A stretch of DNA of 64,000 bases from Bradyrhizobium diazoefficiens (GCF_016612535.1 NZ_JAENXS010000003.1:1-64000), one strand, 5' to 3'; shown: positions 28,696-37,474, numbered from the stretch's first letter. The notes: generated by a model from the letters alone, not told the origin. Numbers and translations are program-made.

Positions 28696-29652
28696 CTAGC
28701 TGCGTGGTGTGCCGTCGAAATTGACGCGCTCACGCTCGAATACCACGGGTTTCTCGCGGACCTGGCCGTAGATGGCCAGAATATATTCGCCGAGCATGCC
28801 CATGAAGAACAGTTGGACGCCGCCGAAAAAGAACATTGCAACGATCAGCGTCAGGATGCCGGGCTCAGCGAGGCGTTGATAGAGGACCAGGCCGAGCAGA
28901 AGGTTGATCACGGCATAGGCGATACTCGCGAACGAAAGCGCGAAGCCGGCATAAAGTCCGATCCGCAGCGGTGCCGAAGTGAAGGACACCAGTCCGTTGA
29001 GACCCTGATCGATCAGCGCCGCGGCGCGGTTCTTGGATATTCCCTTCTTGCGCGCACGCCAGGTGTAGGGCACGCCCACGGCGCGGCCGCCGCATTCGAA
29101 TGTCATCATCCGCATGAATGGATATCCGTCGCGAACGCGACGCATCCGTTCGACGACACCACGATCCACCAGTTGGAAGTCGCCCACGCCCGGAGGTATC
29201 TTGATCTCGGAAAAGCGTGTCAGGAGGTGGTAATAGGCGTTGCGGACGTTGCGCATCAGCCGCCCTTCCTCGCGAACGGCGCGAATTCCGTAGACGATCT
29301 CGTTGCCGGCCTCCCACAGACTCACGAATTGCGGAAGTAGCTCGGGCGGGTCCTGGAGATCGGCCGGCATGAACAGAAGCACGGCATCGCCGCGCGAGGC
29401 CATGACGCCGTTGAAGGTGTTTCGCATCGGCCCGAAATTACGTGCATTGACGATGACCTTGACCGCAGGATCGTGCGCGGCGATCTCGCGGAGGATCTCC
29501 ACGGTGCGGTCGTCGGAGGCGTTGTCGCAGAAGATGTGCTCGCGCTGATAGTCCTTGAGTTCGTTGTCGAAGATCTGCCGGATCGCCTCATAGCAATCCC
29601 TGACGTTCAGCTCTTCATTGTAGCAGGGGGTGATAACGCTGATTGTCTTCAC
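28696..29652 (-). CDS. Polyprenyl-phosphate glycosyltransferase (GT2, GtrB/ArnC-like)
   Basis: A 318-residue family 2 transferase with VITPCYNEE at the start, DNASDDRT, PADLQDPPELL and a C-terminal pair of membrane helices (about 230-250 and 270-290), the layout of dolichol-phosphate-mannose-synthase-like enzymes that load sugar onto undecaprenyl phosphate. Loaded sugar can then be used by a periplasmic GT-C transferase; the DUF6056-like membrane protein directly upstream would fit as partner. GTG 29652 is the only reasonable start, 28 bases after the upstream stop; no strong ribosome site. Confidence 0.85.
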   Translation of the reverse strand: MKTISVITPCYNEELNVRDCYEAIRQIFDNELKDYQREHIFCDNASDDRTVEILREIAAHDPAVKVIVNARNFGPMRNTFNGVMASRGDAVLLFMPADLQDPPELLPQFVSLWEAGNEIVYGIRAVREEGRLMRNVRNAYYHLLTRFSEIKIPPGVGDFQLVDRGVVERMRRVRDGYPFMRMMTFECGGRAVGVPYTWRARKKGISKNRAAALIDQGLNGLVSFTSAPLRIGLYAGFALSFASIAYAVINLLLGLVLYQRLAEPGILTLIVAMFFFGGVQLFFMGMLGEYILAIYGQVREKPVVFERERVNFDGTPRS

Positions 29653-29680
29653 ATTGATGTCTCTGGAGAAGGGCAAGGGG

Positions 29681-31156
29681 TCATCGCGGCGCGTCTGCGG
29701 CATAGACGGCGGCTTTGCGATAATATCTGGCGATGCAGTCGTTCGGCAACCTGTCGGCATTGGCCGTCACGTCGGAGGTCATCAGCAGGGACGGCGACCA
29801 TTTGTGCCTCGGAATGGCCACCACCTGATTCGGGCTCGTTGTCAGGATGGCATGCCGTGCGACGCTTTCCTGCCAGTAGGGGTAAAGCTCGCGCCATTGC
29901 TTGCGCAGCAGCGAGGCCGTCGAGCTGAGGCCGAGCGCGGTGATCATCAGCAGCGCAAGGCTCGTCGGCAGCGCGACTGGACCGAGAAGGCTGCGGCCCC
30001 GGCTTGCCGAAAGGCGCTGGCGCAATTGCGGGCGGTAGCTGCGGACCAGCAGCCGGACACTCAGCATCAGCCCGAACAGAAGCAGGATCAGGGCCTCATT
30101 CTGCGCGCGCTCGACGAGGCGGAATCCGGTCGCATATTGATGCGCGAAATATTCGAAATAGCAGCAGGCAAGGCAAATGGCGATGATGCCGAATGCCAAT
30201 ATCTTGCTGTTGCGGGATGCCGGCTTGGGTTCCGGCTCGACCAGGGTGACGGCGCCTGCCGCGACGAGCGACACGACGATGGCCGGTTCACGGAAGAACC
30301 GGACGAGCCCGATGAGCGAGTCGCGGAAGCCGTTGAACAGCGACGGCAGGATGTGTCCTGCGCCGGGAAGCTGCTCCATGCGGGTACTGTTGCCGTTGGC
30401 AGACACCACGATGGCAAAGGCGATGGCGATGACGAGTGCGATCAAGCCGTGTTGCATGATCTGGCGCGGCCGGCCGAACAGCTGTCGTGCGACCAAGGAT
30501 GCGGCGAGGATCAATAGCAACCAGAGGCCCGTGAACTCATTGCTCAGAGCCGCAACGAGGCCGCCCAGGGCCATGCAGACGGTGAGCGGCCAGGAAAAGC
30601 CTGTTTCGGCGTCGAGCGCCCGCGTGCACTCGCCCAGGATCAGGATGGTGATGACGGCGGCCGGGACGTAGCAGGTCAAGCCGGCCAGCCAGTAGAGCAG
30701 CTCGCGCACGCTCGGCGCCGCGCTGAGGACGGTGCTTGCAAACGCCAGGGTGAGGAAGGTCAATTGCAGCGCACTGGCGCGAGGCCATCCGCGGATCGTC
30801 GCAATAGCCGACCCGAGCAGGAACAGGCCTGCGCTTACCGCCAGCGTCGCCGAATAGACCGACAGCAGGCCGACATTCGCGGCCGCAGCGATCATCGGTG
30901 GCAGCTGGGTCAGAACCAAGGCCACGATCCGGCCCGACACCGTGTGGTAGTAGATCGAAATGGTCTGGATGAAGCCGAAGCGCGTGTTCAAGTCTGCAAA
31001 ACAGAAGTCGTCATGCTCCGGCGCACTCAGGAACGTCAGGGCAAACAGGCCTAGCAGGAAAATGGCTGGGATCAGGCTCGCTAGCGCCCAGACGAATCGG
31101 GCCCGAGATCGCACGACCGAGTGCACCGAGCTTGGTGTAACCTCTTGATGAAGCAA
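29681..31156 (-). CDS. DUF6056-like polytopic membrane protein (copy 1)
   Basis: About 491 residues with around 10 membrane helices. Motifs: HDDFCF after the first helix, SGRIVALVL, SVRELLYWLAGLTCYVP, SNEFTGLW, and near the C-terminus SVARHAIL and DRLPNDCIARYYRK. An acidic DD pair after helix 1 and a soluble C-terminal part recall GT-C transferases. It shares all these motifs with 60985-62850. The family name is tentative. TTG 31156 follows GGAGA by 8 bases; TTG 31171 and GTG 31126 are alternatives. The neighbouring GtrB-like enzyme suggests use of a polyprenyl-linked sugar donor. Confidence 0.65.
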   Translation of the reverse strand: MLHQEVTPSSVHSVVRSRARFVWALASLIPAIFLLGLFALTFLSAPEHDDFCFADLNTRFGFIQTISIYYHTVSGRIVALVLTQLPPMIAAAANVGLLSVYSATLAVSAGLFLLGSAIATIRGWPRASALQLTFLTLAFASTVLSAAPSVRELLYWLAGLTCYVPAAVITILILGECTRALDAETGFSWPLTVCMALGGLVAALSNEFTGLWLLLILAASLVARQLFGRPRQIMQHGLIALVIAIAFAIVVSANGNSTRMEQLPGAGHILPSLFNGFRDSLIGLVRFFREPAIVVSLVAAGAVTLVEPEPKPASRNSKILAFGIIAICLACCYFEYFAHQYATGFRLVERAQNEALILLLFGLMLSVRLLVRSYRPQLRQRLSASRGRSLLGPVALPTSLALLMITALGLSSTASLLRKQWRELYPYWQESVARHAILTTSPNQVVAIPRHKWSPSLLMTSDVTANADRLPNDCIARYYRKAAVYAADAPR

Positions 31157-31276
31157 GAAAAATATCTCCAACCCAAAGCCAGACTAGTGGTAACAGGCTG
31201 AGGTCGCAACGTTCAATTCTGGGACTTTCGGATCAATGCAAAGCAACGACCATCTGTGGGAGCTGCCGGTGCGCTG

Positions 31277-32026
31277 TCAGAATTCCCGACGCTTCAGCCA
31301 GGCGCGCGCGCCCCAATGGCCGAAGCACCAGGCCGATCTGACGAGCGGCAGCTTCTCGACGTTGCGGTAGATGTTCCAGACCCATTTGGCTGATCGCGCA
31401 GGGCGGCTGGAGACAGAGGAGCCCCTGACGCGGTAGCGTGCCAGATCCTCGTTGAGGCCGTAGGCGACGTGGCCGCGCCTGAGGATGGAGAGCCACAGGC
31501 AGAAATCGTCGTAGCCTTCGTTCGTCATGGCGATCGGCCCCGAAATCTCGCGGTCGACCAGCGCCGTCAGCGTCGCGATCGAGGTGTTCTTCAGGAGCTG
31601 ATTGTAGCTCAGCTGCGCCGGCACTTCGATCAGCCGGCCCGACAGGGTGTTGGCCTCGTCGATGCGGCGGAAGGCGGTGTAGCTCAGCGCGGCGCGCTTG
31701 TCGCGGGCGAAGGCAAGCTGGCGCTCGAGTTTGGTGGGCATCCACAGATCATCGCTGTCGAGGAATGCGAGATAGCGGCCGTGCGCCTGATCGATCGAGG
31801 CCTGGCGCGCCAGCGCCGGGCCGCCGTTCTTCGGCATCCGGATTAGTTTGACGCGGAGATCGCGTTCGCCGATCTCCGCGATGATCGCGGGCGTGCGATC
31901 CGTCGAGCAGTCATCGGCAATGAGCAGTTCCCAGTCGCCAAAAGTCTGGGCTTGCACCGAATGGATGGTCTCCTCGATGAAGCGCTCGACGTTCCAGGAC
32001 GGCATGATGATGGAGACGAGAGGCAT
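31277..32026 (-). CDS. Family 2 glycosyltransferase
   Basis: A 249-residue GT-A enzyme: VSIIMPSWNVERFI, IADDCSTDRT, and the metal-binding DSDD in YLAFLDSDDLW, with EGYDDFCLW near the presumed catalytic base. No membrane segment. It makes one glycosidic bond of the repeat unit on the cytoplasmic side; the sugar is unknown. It starts 12 bases after the preceding minus-strand gene, so they are co-transcribed. Confidence 0.88.
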   Translation of the reverse strand: MPLVSIIMPSWNVERFIEETIHSVQAQTFGDWELLIADDCSTDRTPAIIAEIGERDLRVKLIRMPKNGGPALARQASIDQAHGRYLAFLDSDDLWMPTKLERQLAFARDKRAALSYTAFRRIDEANTLSGRLIEVPAQLSYNQLLKNTSIATLTALVDREISGPIAMTNEGYDDFCLWLSILRRGHVAYGLNEDLARYRVRGSSVSSRPARSAKWVWNIYRNVEKLPLVRSAWCFGHWGARAWLKRREF

Positions 32027-32038
32027 CGCGTGATCCGT

Positions 32039-33475
32039 TCAGCGCGCAACCGCAGGCTCGGCGAGCGCGGCCTGCAAGGAGGCCGTGAACGTGTCGAGCA
32101 GCGTGGGGTCACTGATGTAGAGCTCACCGGGAAACGAGCGCCGCCACGCAGCCTCGAAATAGGGCGCACCCTTCGCGGGATCGAACGGCCCGGCTCGCAG
32201 CGCCTCGCGCAGGCGCTTCGGCACGTCGGCGAGGCGGTCGGTCGAATAGACCAACGGGCAGGTGCGATAGAAGGCGTCGCCCATCACCACGACGGGCTTG
32301 CCGAGCAGCAGGGCTTCGGCGCCCGACTTGCTGTTGACGGAGATCACCGCATCGGCCCGGTTCAGGACGGCGTAATTGTTGGTCTGCGGCGGCAGCAGCA
32401 CGAAATTGTCGAATCGCCGCGCGAGCTCGAACAGGCGCTCCGCAGAGATCGCGCCGATCTGCGCGGGATGCTCCTTGACGACGAGCACGTGCGAATCCGG
32501 AATCGTCCGCAGCAGGAAGTCGACGGTCGCGACCTGGTCCAGATAATCCGGCGCGCGCAATGTCAGCGCCATGTCGGCGGGGACGTGGAACGGATAGTAG
32601 ACGAAGGGAATCTCGGGGATCGGTCGATAGAGCTTGCGTAACCGCGCCGCGTCGACGGCCATCATCGCGTGCACCCTGGCGTGCCGCAGATTGTGTCCAA
32701 ACTCCTGGTGCTTGCCGAGCGCGAACTGGTCCCACAATTTTTCGGCGAGGCGGCGCGAGTTGCGCAGGTTCACCACTTTCTTGAAGGCGGCCGAGTAATG
32801 GTGCTGGTCCTTCTTCGGGATCACGATTGCGCGCTGGTCGAGCGTGGAATCAAGATAGGTCTTCACGTCGGACGACACAGTGTCGGCCGGCTGCGTCATC
32901 ATCTCGGGCGCGGCAAAGCTGTCCGGCGTGAAATACATCCGTCCACGGAAGAACGACGGCTCGATGAACCAGTTGCGGATGTCGCGGCGGCGCGCGGCGT
33001 AGAAGCTCGTGATCACGGAGAGGAAGCCGCCGAGCTCCTGGACCAGCTCGGCGGGCTTGCCTTGTCGTTCGAGGCGGTCGAGCAGAGCCTCCATGGCGTT
33101 GGTGTAGATCATGAAGCGCCGCCGCAGCGCGGCAGTGTCGCGGATGCCGAAGGTGAAGCGTTCGTGGCTGAACAGGAAATTGGAGCCGTCGAGGCCATAG
33201 GCCTGAATGCGGGCATCGAACGCCGCGCGGTCATCCGGCGCAGCGCCGGTCTTGAGACCCTCGCGGTACATGTTGGTGACGGGCACGCCAGCCGCGGCCG
33301 ACATCTCGGCACTGCGGTCGTCGAAGGCAAGCAACTCGACCTCGTGGCCGGCCGCGCACAGCCGCTCGGCCACCGGAATCCAGAACCGGGTCTGGTATTC
33401 GGCGAGCGTCGTGATCAGGAGGGTTTTGCCGGACGACATTTGCAGGGCGGGGTTGTCTGGTTGCGGCTTCCGCAT
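32039..33475 (-). CDS. GT-B-like capsule/surface polysaccharide protein
   Basis: A 478-residue soluble protein. The N-terminal LLITTLAEYQTRFWIPVAERL with AGHEVELL and the C-terminal VVKEHPAQIG and SVNSKSGAEALLLGKPVVVMGDAFY are reminiscent of the capsule polysaccharide synthesis family (KpsC/KpsS-like Kdo transferases). ATG 33475 is preceded by AGG; ATG 33439 is possible; the open frame to 33982 covers the intergenic region and the start of the divergent pseG gene and is not coding. Role: probably a transferase for an acidic sugar, which is inference. Confidence 0.65.
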   Translation of the reverse strand: MRKPQPDNPALQMSSGKTLLITTLAEYQTRFWIPVAERLCAAGHEVELLAFDDRSAEMSAAAGVPVTNMYREGLKTGAAPDDRAAFDARIQAYGLDGSNFLFSHERFTFGIRDTAALRRRFMIYTNAMEALLDRLERQGKPAELVQELGGFLSVITSFYAARRRDIRNWFIEPSFFRGRMYFTPDSFAAPEMMTQPADTVSSDVKTYLDSTLDQRAIVIPKKDQHHYSAAFKKVVNLRNSRRLAEKLWDQFALGKHQEFGHNLRHARVHAMMAVDAARLRKLYRPIPEIPFVYYPFHVPADMALTLRAPDYLDQVATVDFLLRTIPDSHVLVVKEHPAQIGAISAERLFELARRFDNFVLLPPQTNNYAVLNRADAVISVNSKSGAEALLLGKPVVVMGDAFYRTCPLVYSTDRLADVPKRLREALRAGPFDPAKGAPYFEAAWRRSFPGELYISDPTLLDTFTASLQAALAEPAVAR

Positions 33476-33594
33476 ATAGAAGCCTGCACAATAGCTCAAG
33501 GGCGGATTGACGCCGGTTCCGCAACCGAATTGTGGTAGGGAGGCGGCTCTGACGGTTGCATAGGGTGCAGGGCAGCCCCGGCTGCCAAAAGGCC

Positions 33595-33627
33595 TGGGCA
33601 GGACCTTGGGCAGGACCTGGGCAGGAC
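33595..33627 (+). repeat. Three tandem copies of TGGGCAGGAC
   Basis: TGGGCAGGAC occurs at 33595-33604, 33607-33616 and 33618-33627, with spacings of 2 and 1 bases, ending 22 bases before the pseG start. A 6-bp stem GGCAGC-CCCG-GCTGCC lies just upstream (33571-33586). Together they fill most of the gap between the divergent genes and could form an operator, or be a replication-slippage product. Confidence 0.6.
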
Positions 33628-33649
33628 AGAGGAATACTGGCTCGAATTG

Positions 33650-34756
33650 ATGGATAAAACGGCTGTCTTTCGCGTCGACGCTTCGGTCGAGATAGGGCTT
33701 GGTCACCTCACGCGGTGCCTCACGCTTGCCAATGCGCTCGTGAGCCGCGGGATCAGATCGTGCTTCCTCATGCGCAGCCATGCGGCGGGGCTTGTGCACA
33801 TGGTGGAGGGAGCGGGGCACGCAGTGCAGCTTTTGACCGACCCGGCGCGGCGGTCTCCAGAGACCGGTGATGATGCCCTTCCGCATGCGCATTGGCTGCC
33901 AACGACGCGGCAACAGGATGCCGAACAGACGTGCAGCGCGCTGGCCGTGATCGGCGCGGCTGAATGGCTGATTGTCGATCATTACGCGCTCGATGCCCGA
34001 TGGGAGCGCGCCTGCCGGCGCGAGGGCCTACGTATCCTCGTCATCGATGATATCGCTGATCGCGACCATGATTGCGAGATGCTGCTCGACCAGAATCTCG
34101 TTCAGCAAATGGAGACGCGCTATCGCGATCGCGTTCCGGCTGCTTGCGTGCAATTGCTTGGGCCGGGTTACGCGCTGCTGCGGCCGGAGTTTGCCGCGCA
34201 ACGCAGCCTTCTAACCCCGCGCAGCGGCAAGATCGGTCGCATCCTGATCTGCCTTGGCGGCTCTGATCCGACCAACGAAACCGCGAAAGCGTTGGCGGCG
34301 GTTGCGAGCCTTGCTATGCCGCAGCTTGTCGTGGACGTCGTCATCGGTTCGACCAATCCAAACGCGGCTTCGGTCGATGCGCTCTGCCGGCAGATGTCGA
34401 ACGTCGCGCTGCATCGAGGGGCAAACAATGTTGCCGAATTGATGAGACGGGCCGATCTTTCGATCGGGGCGGGTGGAGTCATGAGCCTGGAACGGTGCTG
34501 CCTGAGCTTGCCGGTGATCGCCGTCGACATCGCGGCCAATCAGGTCCCGTCGCTGACAATGCTCGCACGGCTCGGTGCTCTCATTCACCTTGGTTCTGCC
34601 ACCTCCGTGACGGTGCAGGACATTGCCGCGGGGATCGCAAGCCTTGGGGCCGACGCGAGCTTCATGCGGAGGCTCGGCGACGTTGCTGGTGCGCTCGTTG
34701 ACGGCGAAGGCCGTAAGCGCGTATGCGCCGCGATGGACGCTTGGCCGGCGACCTGA
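33650..34756 (+). CDS. pseG: UDP-2,4-diacetamido-2,4,6-trideoxy-L-altrose hydrolase (PseG)
   Basis: A 368-residue GT-B-fold hydrolase that releases UDP to give the free 2,4-diamino sugar, step four of pseudaminic acid synthesis. Signature: FRVDASVEIGLGHLTRCL with the catalytic His of GxGHxxRC, ICLGGSDPTNETAK, and GAGGVMSLERCCLSLPVIAV. The length fits PseG alone. ATG 33650 is used; TTG 33647 is adjacent. It heads a plus-strand group with a formyltransferase, a deacetylase and pseI. Some bacteria have PseG fused to the PseH acetyltransferase; here it stops and only a possible acetyltransferase remnant follows. Confidence 0.92.
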   Translation: MDKTAVFRVDASVEIGLGHLTRCLTLANALVSRGIRSCFLMRSHAAGLVHMVEGAGHAVQLLTDPARRSPETGDDALPHAHWLPTTRQQDAEQTCSALAVIGAAEWLIVDHYALDARWERACRREGLRILVIDDIADRDHDCEMLLDQNLVQQMETRYRDRVPAACVQLLGPGYALLRPEFAAQRSLLTPRSGKIGRILICLGGSDPTNETAKALAAVASLAMPQLVVDVVIGSTNPNAASVDALCRQMSNVALHRGANNVAELMRRADLSIGAGGVMSLERCCLSLPVIAVDIAANQVPSLTMLARLGALIHLGSATSVTVQDIAAGIASLGADASFMRRLGDVAGALVDGEGRKRVCAAMDAWPAT

Positions 34757-34775
34757 GGGGTGGACATTCAGGACC

Positions 34776-34895
34776 GATGAGGGCCGTCCGTCCTATACTT
34801 TCGCAGCGGAATATCGTAAGCGTGGCGTCGCGAGCTCGACGCTCAAAGAGCCCGGCTCCGCGCCGAGATCCTGGGAAATTGCAGCGGTGATGCCT
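34776..34895 (+). pseudogene. Possible GNAT acetyltransferase (PseH-like) remnant
   Basis: Between the pseG stop and the formyltransferase, one frame reads SYTFAAEYRKRGVASSTLKE and, a few residues on, EIAAVMP. This resembles the acetyl-CoA loop of GNAT enzymes (PxYRGRGxAsxxLk, then IxAxVxPxN). No start, N-terminal domain or complete C-terminus remains, and the frame is open by chance in much of this GC-rich DNA. PseH is the one missing enzyme of the pathway here and this is where it would be expected, which is why I list it. Evidence is a short motif only. Confidence 0.35.
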
Positions 34896-35605
34896 TGCCA
34901 ACTGAAGCCTTGTCGACCGAAGCGTTGCCGGCCTATTGCGTAGCGACCGTCCGGCCCTGGAATATCGCCGAATTCGAAAACACGATACGGCACTTTCCGG
35001 GAAACTGGCACCTCGTTACCGGGAAGGATGAACTTACGTCCGATTATCTTCGGCGGATCAAGCCGAGAGCGATTTTCTTTCCGCACTGGAATTGGAAGGT
35101 CCCCGAGGAGATCACTTCGGTGTTCGAGTGCGTGGCCTTTCACGCCGCGGCCCTGCCGTTCGGGAAGGGCGGCAGCCCCGTTCAGAACTTGATCGAGCGC
35201 GGATTTGCAGCGACCAAACTGACGGCCTTCAGGATGGCGGCCGGATTTGACGACGGGGACATATATCTGCAGCGCGATCTTTCGCTCTCGGGATCGGCTC
35301 ACGAGATATTTCTGCGAGCATCGAAGCTCGCCTCGTCGATGATCGGCGAGATGATCGCGAACTGGCCGGCGCCGACGCCGCAGGTCGGGGAAGCCGTGAC
35401 CTTCAAGCGCCGCAAGCCGGAGCAGTCGAGGCTCGAAGGCGAGTTCGATCTGAAGAAGGTTTACGATCACATCCGCATGCTCGACGCGCCCGAATATCCG
35501 AAGGCCTTCGTCGAACTCGGAGAGACCCGGATCGAATTCGCCGACGCCGAGCTGCATGATGGCGAGGTGCGCGCCACGGCCGTTTTCAGAAAGATCAAGT
35601 CGTGA
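34895..35605 (+). CDS. Formyltransferase-fold protein, candidate sugar N-formyltransferase
   Basis: A 236-residue protein with the core of methionyl-tRNA-formyltransferase-type enzymes: FHAAALPFGKGGSPVQNLIE (catalytic His, GxP turn) followed by TAFRMAAGFDDGDIYLQ, with the Asp of the DxGxI loop. It lacks the C-terminal tRNA-binding domain, so a small substrate such as an amino sugar is likely. A formyltransferase here could formylate the C4 amine of the PseC product, the step normally done by PseH. Formyltransferases doing this (called PseJ) are, as I recall, described for Pse5Ac7Fo. TTG 34895 is the first start with any ribosome site; it overlaps the deacetylase (GTGA). Confidence 0.7.
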   Translation: MPTEALSTEALPAYCVATVRPWNIAEFENTIRHFPGNWHLVTGKDELTSDYLRRIKPRAIFFPHWNWKVPEEITSVFECVAFHAAALPFGKGGSPVQNLIERGFAATKLTAFRMAAGFDDGDIYLQRDLSLSGSAHEIFLRASKLASSMIGEMIANWPAPTPQVGEAVTFKRRKPEQSRLEGEFDLKKVYDHIRMLDAPEYPKAFVELGETRIEFADAELHDGEVRATAVFRKIKS

Positions 35606-36270
35606 CCGAGCGTGTCCTGGTTGTCGCCGCACATCCCGACGACGAGGCTCTCGGCTGCGGCGGCACGATGGCGCGGCATGCGCTCGCCGGCGACGGCGTC
35701 GACGTGGTGTTCCTGGCCGATGGCGTGTTTTCGCGGACGACTGCAGACCTCGATACCCGTCGCGACTCGGCCCGCAAGGCCTGCGCGATCCTTGGCGCCA
35801 ATGTGCCGACCTTCTTCGAGTTCCCGGACCAGAAACTCGAGACTGTCGGCTTTTTGGAGATCGTGCAGGCGATCGAGCCTGTCATTGCCCAGCTCCAGCC
35901 GACGGTGATCTACACGCACCACGGCGGTGACCTCAATCTCGACCACCGAATCGTCCATCAAGCCGTCATGACGGCGCTGCGTCCAATGCCCGCCAGCACC
36001 TATCGGGCGATCTACGCGTTCGAGGTGGCGTCCTCGACGGAATGGGCCAGTTCCGCGATCGGCGAGGCGTTTCGCCCCGACCATTTCGTCGACATCAATG
36101 CCACGATTGACCGCAAATTCGAGGCGCTGCAGGCCTATGCGCAGGAAATGCGTGATTTTCCCCATGCGAGGTCTTATGAGGCCCTGCGGGCGCTCGCCGT
36201 CGTGCGGGGGGCGGGCGTCGGCCTCTCGTCGGTGGAGGCGTTTGTTACATTGCGAAGCATAGTCCGGTGA
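35602..36270 (+). CDS. PIG-L/LmbE-family deacetylase
   Basis: A 222-residue zinc-dependent N-deacetylase: VLVVAAHPDDEALGCGG (metal-binding His10, Asp and Glu of AHPDDE) and the third ligand His in YTHHGGDLNLDHRIVHQAV. The family removes acetyl groups from GlcNAc-type sugars. The GTG start overlaps the formyltransferase stop, so the two proteins are translationally coupled and probably act in series: freeing an amine that is then formylated or otherwise acylated. Which amine is unknown. It precedes pseI by 91 bases. Confidence 0.85.
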   Translation: MTERVLVVAAHPDDEALGCGGTMARHALAGDGVDVVFLADGVFSRTTADLDTRRDSARKACAILGANVPTFFEFPDQKLETVGFLEIVQAIEPVIAQLQPTVIYTHHGGDLNLDHRIVHQAVMTALRPMPASTYRAIYAFEVASSTEWASSAIGEAFRPDHFVDINATIDRKFEALQAYAQEMRDFPHARSYEALRALAVVRGAGVGLSSVEAFVTLRSIVR

Positions 36271-36361
36271 CCCGCGCCGGCCCAGCGGCAAGAGCTTGCC
36301 TTCAGCGGTTTGAGCCGGCGAGCGGACGGCCTTCCGGTCGGCGGACGACGAGGAGCAATCG

Positions 36362-37474
36362 ATGAGTGACACGATCAGGATCGCGGGCCGCGCGATTGGA
36401 CAGGCACACCAGCCGTTCATCATCGCGGAGATGTCCGGGAACCACAACCAGTCGCTGGACAGGGCGCTTGCGATCGTTGACGCAGCAGCAAAGTCGGGCG
36501 CACATGCGCTCAAGCTTCAGACCTACACCGCCGACACCATGACGCTGGATCTTGCGAGCGACGAGTTCGTGATCGACGATCCGAACAGTCTGTGGACCGG
36601 ACGCGCGCTGCACAATCTCTACCAGGAGGCTTATACCCCCTGGGAATGGCACGCCCCGATCTTCGAGCGAGCGCGTTCGCACGGCATGATTGCGTTCTCG
36701 ACGCCGTTCGACGCCACCGCCGTCGACTTTCTCGAGAGCCTCGATGTTCCCAGCTACAAGATCGCCTCGTTCGAGAATACCGACCTGCCGCTCATTCGCA
36801 AAGTCGCCGCGACCGGCAAGCCGATGATCATCTCGACCGGCATGGCGAGCGCGGCCGAGATCGACGACGCGGTTCGAACGGCGCGGGCTGGCGGCTGCGA
36901 GCAGCTCGTGCTGCTCAAATGCACCAGCACCTATCCGTCCTCGCCGTCGGACACCAATCTCTTGACGATACCGCATATGCGGGCGCTGTTCGGTTGCGAA
37001 GTGGGGCTGTCAGACCACACATTCGGCATCGGCGCCTCGGTCGCGAGCGTCGCGCTCGGTGCAAGCGTGATCGAGAAGCATTTTACGCTTGCTCGCGCCG
37101 ATGGCGGCGTGGATTCGACGTTCTCGATGGAGCCGGACGAGATGGCCGCGCTCGTGGTCGAGACGGAGCGGGCATGGCAGGCGCTTGGCCGGGTGCAGTA
37201 CGAATTGACCGAGAAGGAGCGCAAGTCGCTGACGTTCCGCCGTTCACTCTATGTGACGGAGGATCTCGCCGCCGGTGACGTACTGAGCGAGGAGAACCTG
37301 CGCATCATCCGGCCCGGCCTCGGGCTGCCGCCGAAGTATTTCGACACCCTGATCGGCAAGCGCGTCGGCCGCATTGTTCGCCGCGGCACGCCAATGAGCT
37401 GGGACCTTCTGACATCCGTCGGCGATGCGTTTGCCGAGCCACGACCGGCCGCGTCGAGGAACGCCCGTGCCTGA
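36362..37474 (+). CDS. pseI: Pseudaminic acid synthase
   Basis: A 370-residue NeuB-family enzyme condensing 2,4-diacetamido-2,4,6-trideoxy-L-altrose (or its acyl variant) with PEP. TIM barrel residues include FIIAEMSGNHNQ (about 19-30), LKLQTYTADTMTL, STPFDATAVDFLE, IISTGMAS and IEKHFTLAR; a C-terminal SAF (antifreeze-like) domain covers about 290-355. EMSGNHNQ and TADTMTL are typical of PseI rather than NeuB or LegI. GAGGAG precedes the ATG. It overlaps the next gene by 8 bases. Confidence 0.93.
   Translation: MSDTIRIAGRAIGQAHQPFIIAEMSGNHNQSLDRALAIVDAAAKSGAHALKLQTYTADTMTLDLASDEFVIDDPNSLWTGRALHNLYQEAYTPWEWHAPIFERARSHGMIAFSTPFDATAVDFLESLDVPSYKIASFENTDLPLIRKVAATGKPMIISTGMASAAEIDDAVRTARAGGCEQLVLLKCTSTYPSSPSDTNLLTIPHMRALFGCEVGLSDHTFGIGASVASVALGASVIEKHFTLARADGGVDSTFSMEPDEMAALVVETERAWQALGRVQYELTEKERKSLTFRRSLYVTEDLAAGDVLSEENLRIIRPGLGLPPKYFDTLIGKRVGRIVRRGTPMSWDLLTSVGDAFAEPRPAASRNARA

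Noticed and set aside
33571..33586. GGCAGC-CCCG-GCTGCC hairpin as a terminator
   Set aside because: No T-run on either side in the right direction and it lies between divergent genes; kept only as a possible regulatory structure.
33476..33982. N-terminal extension of the surface polysaccharide protein at 32039
   Set aside because: It crosses the divergent gap with its repeats and the beginning of pseG; the conserved sequence starts at about 33440-33475.
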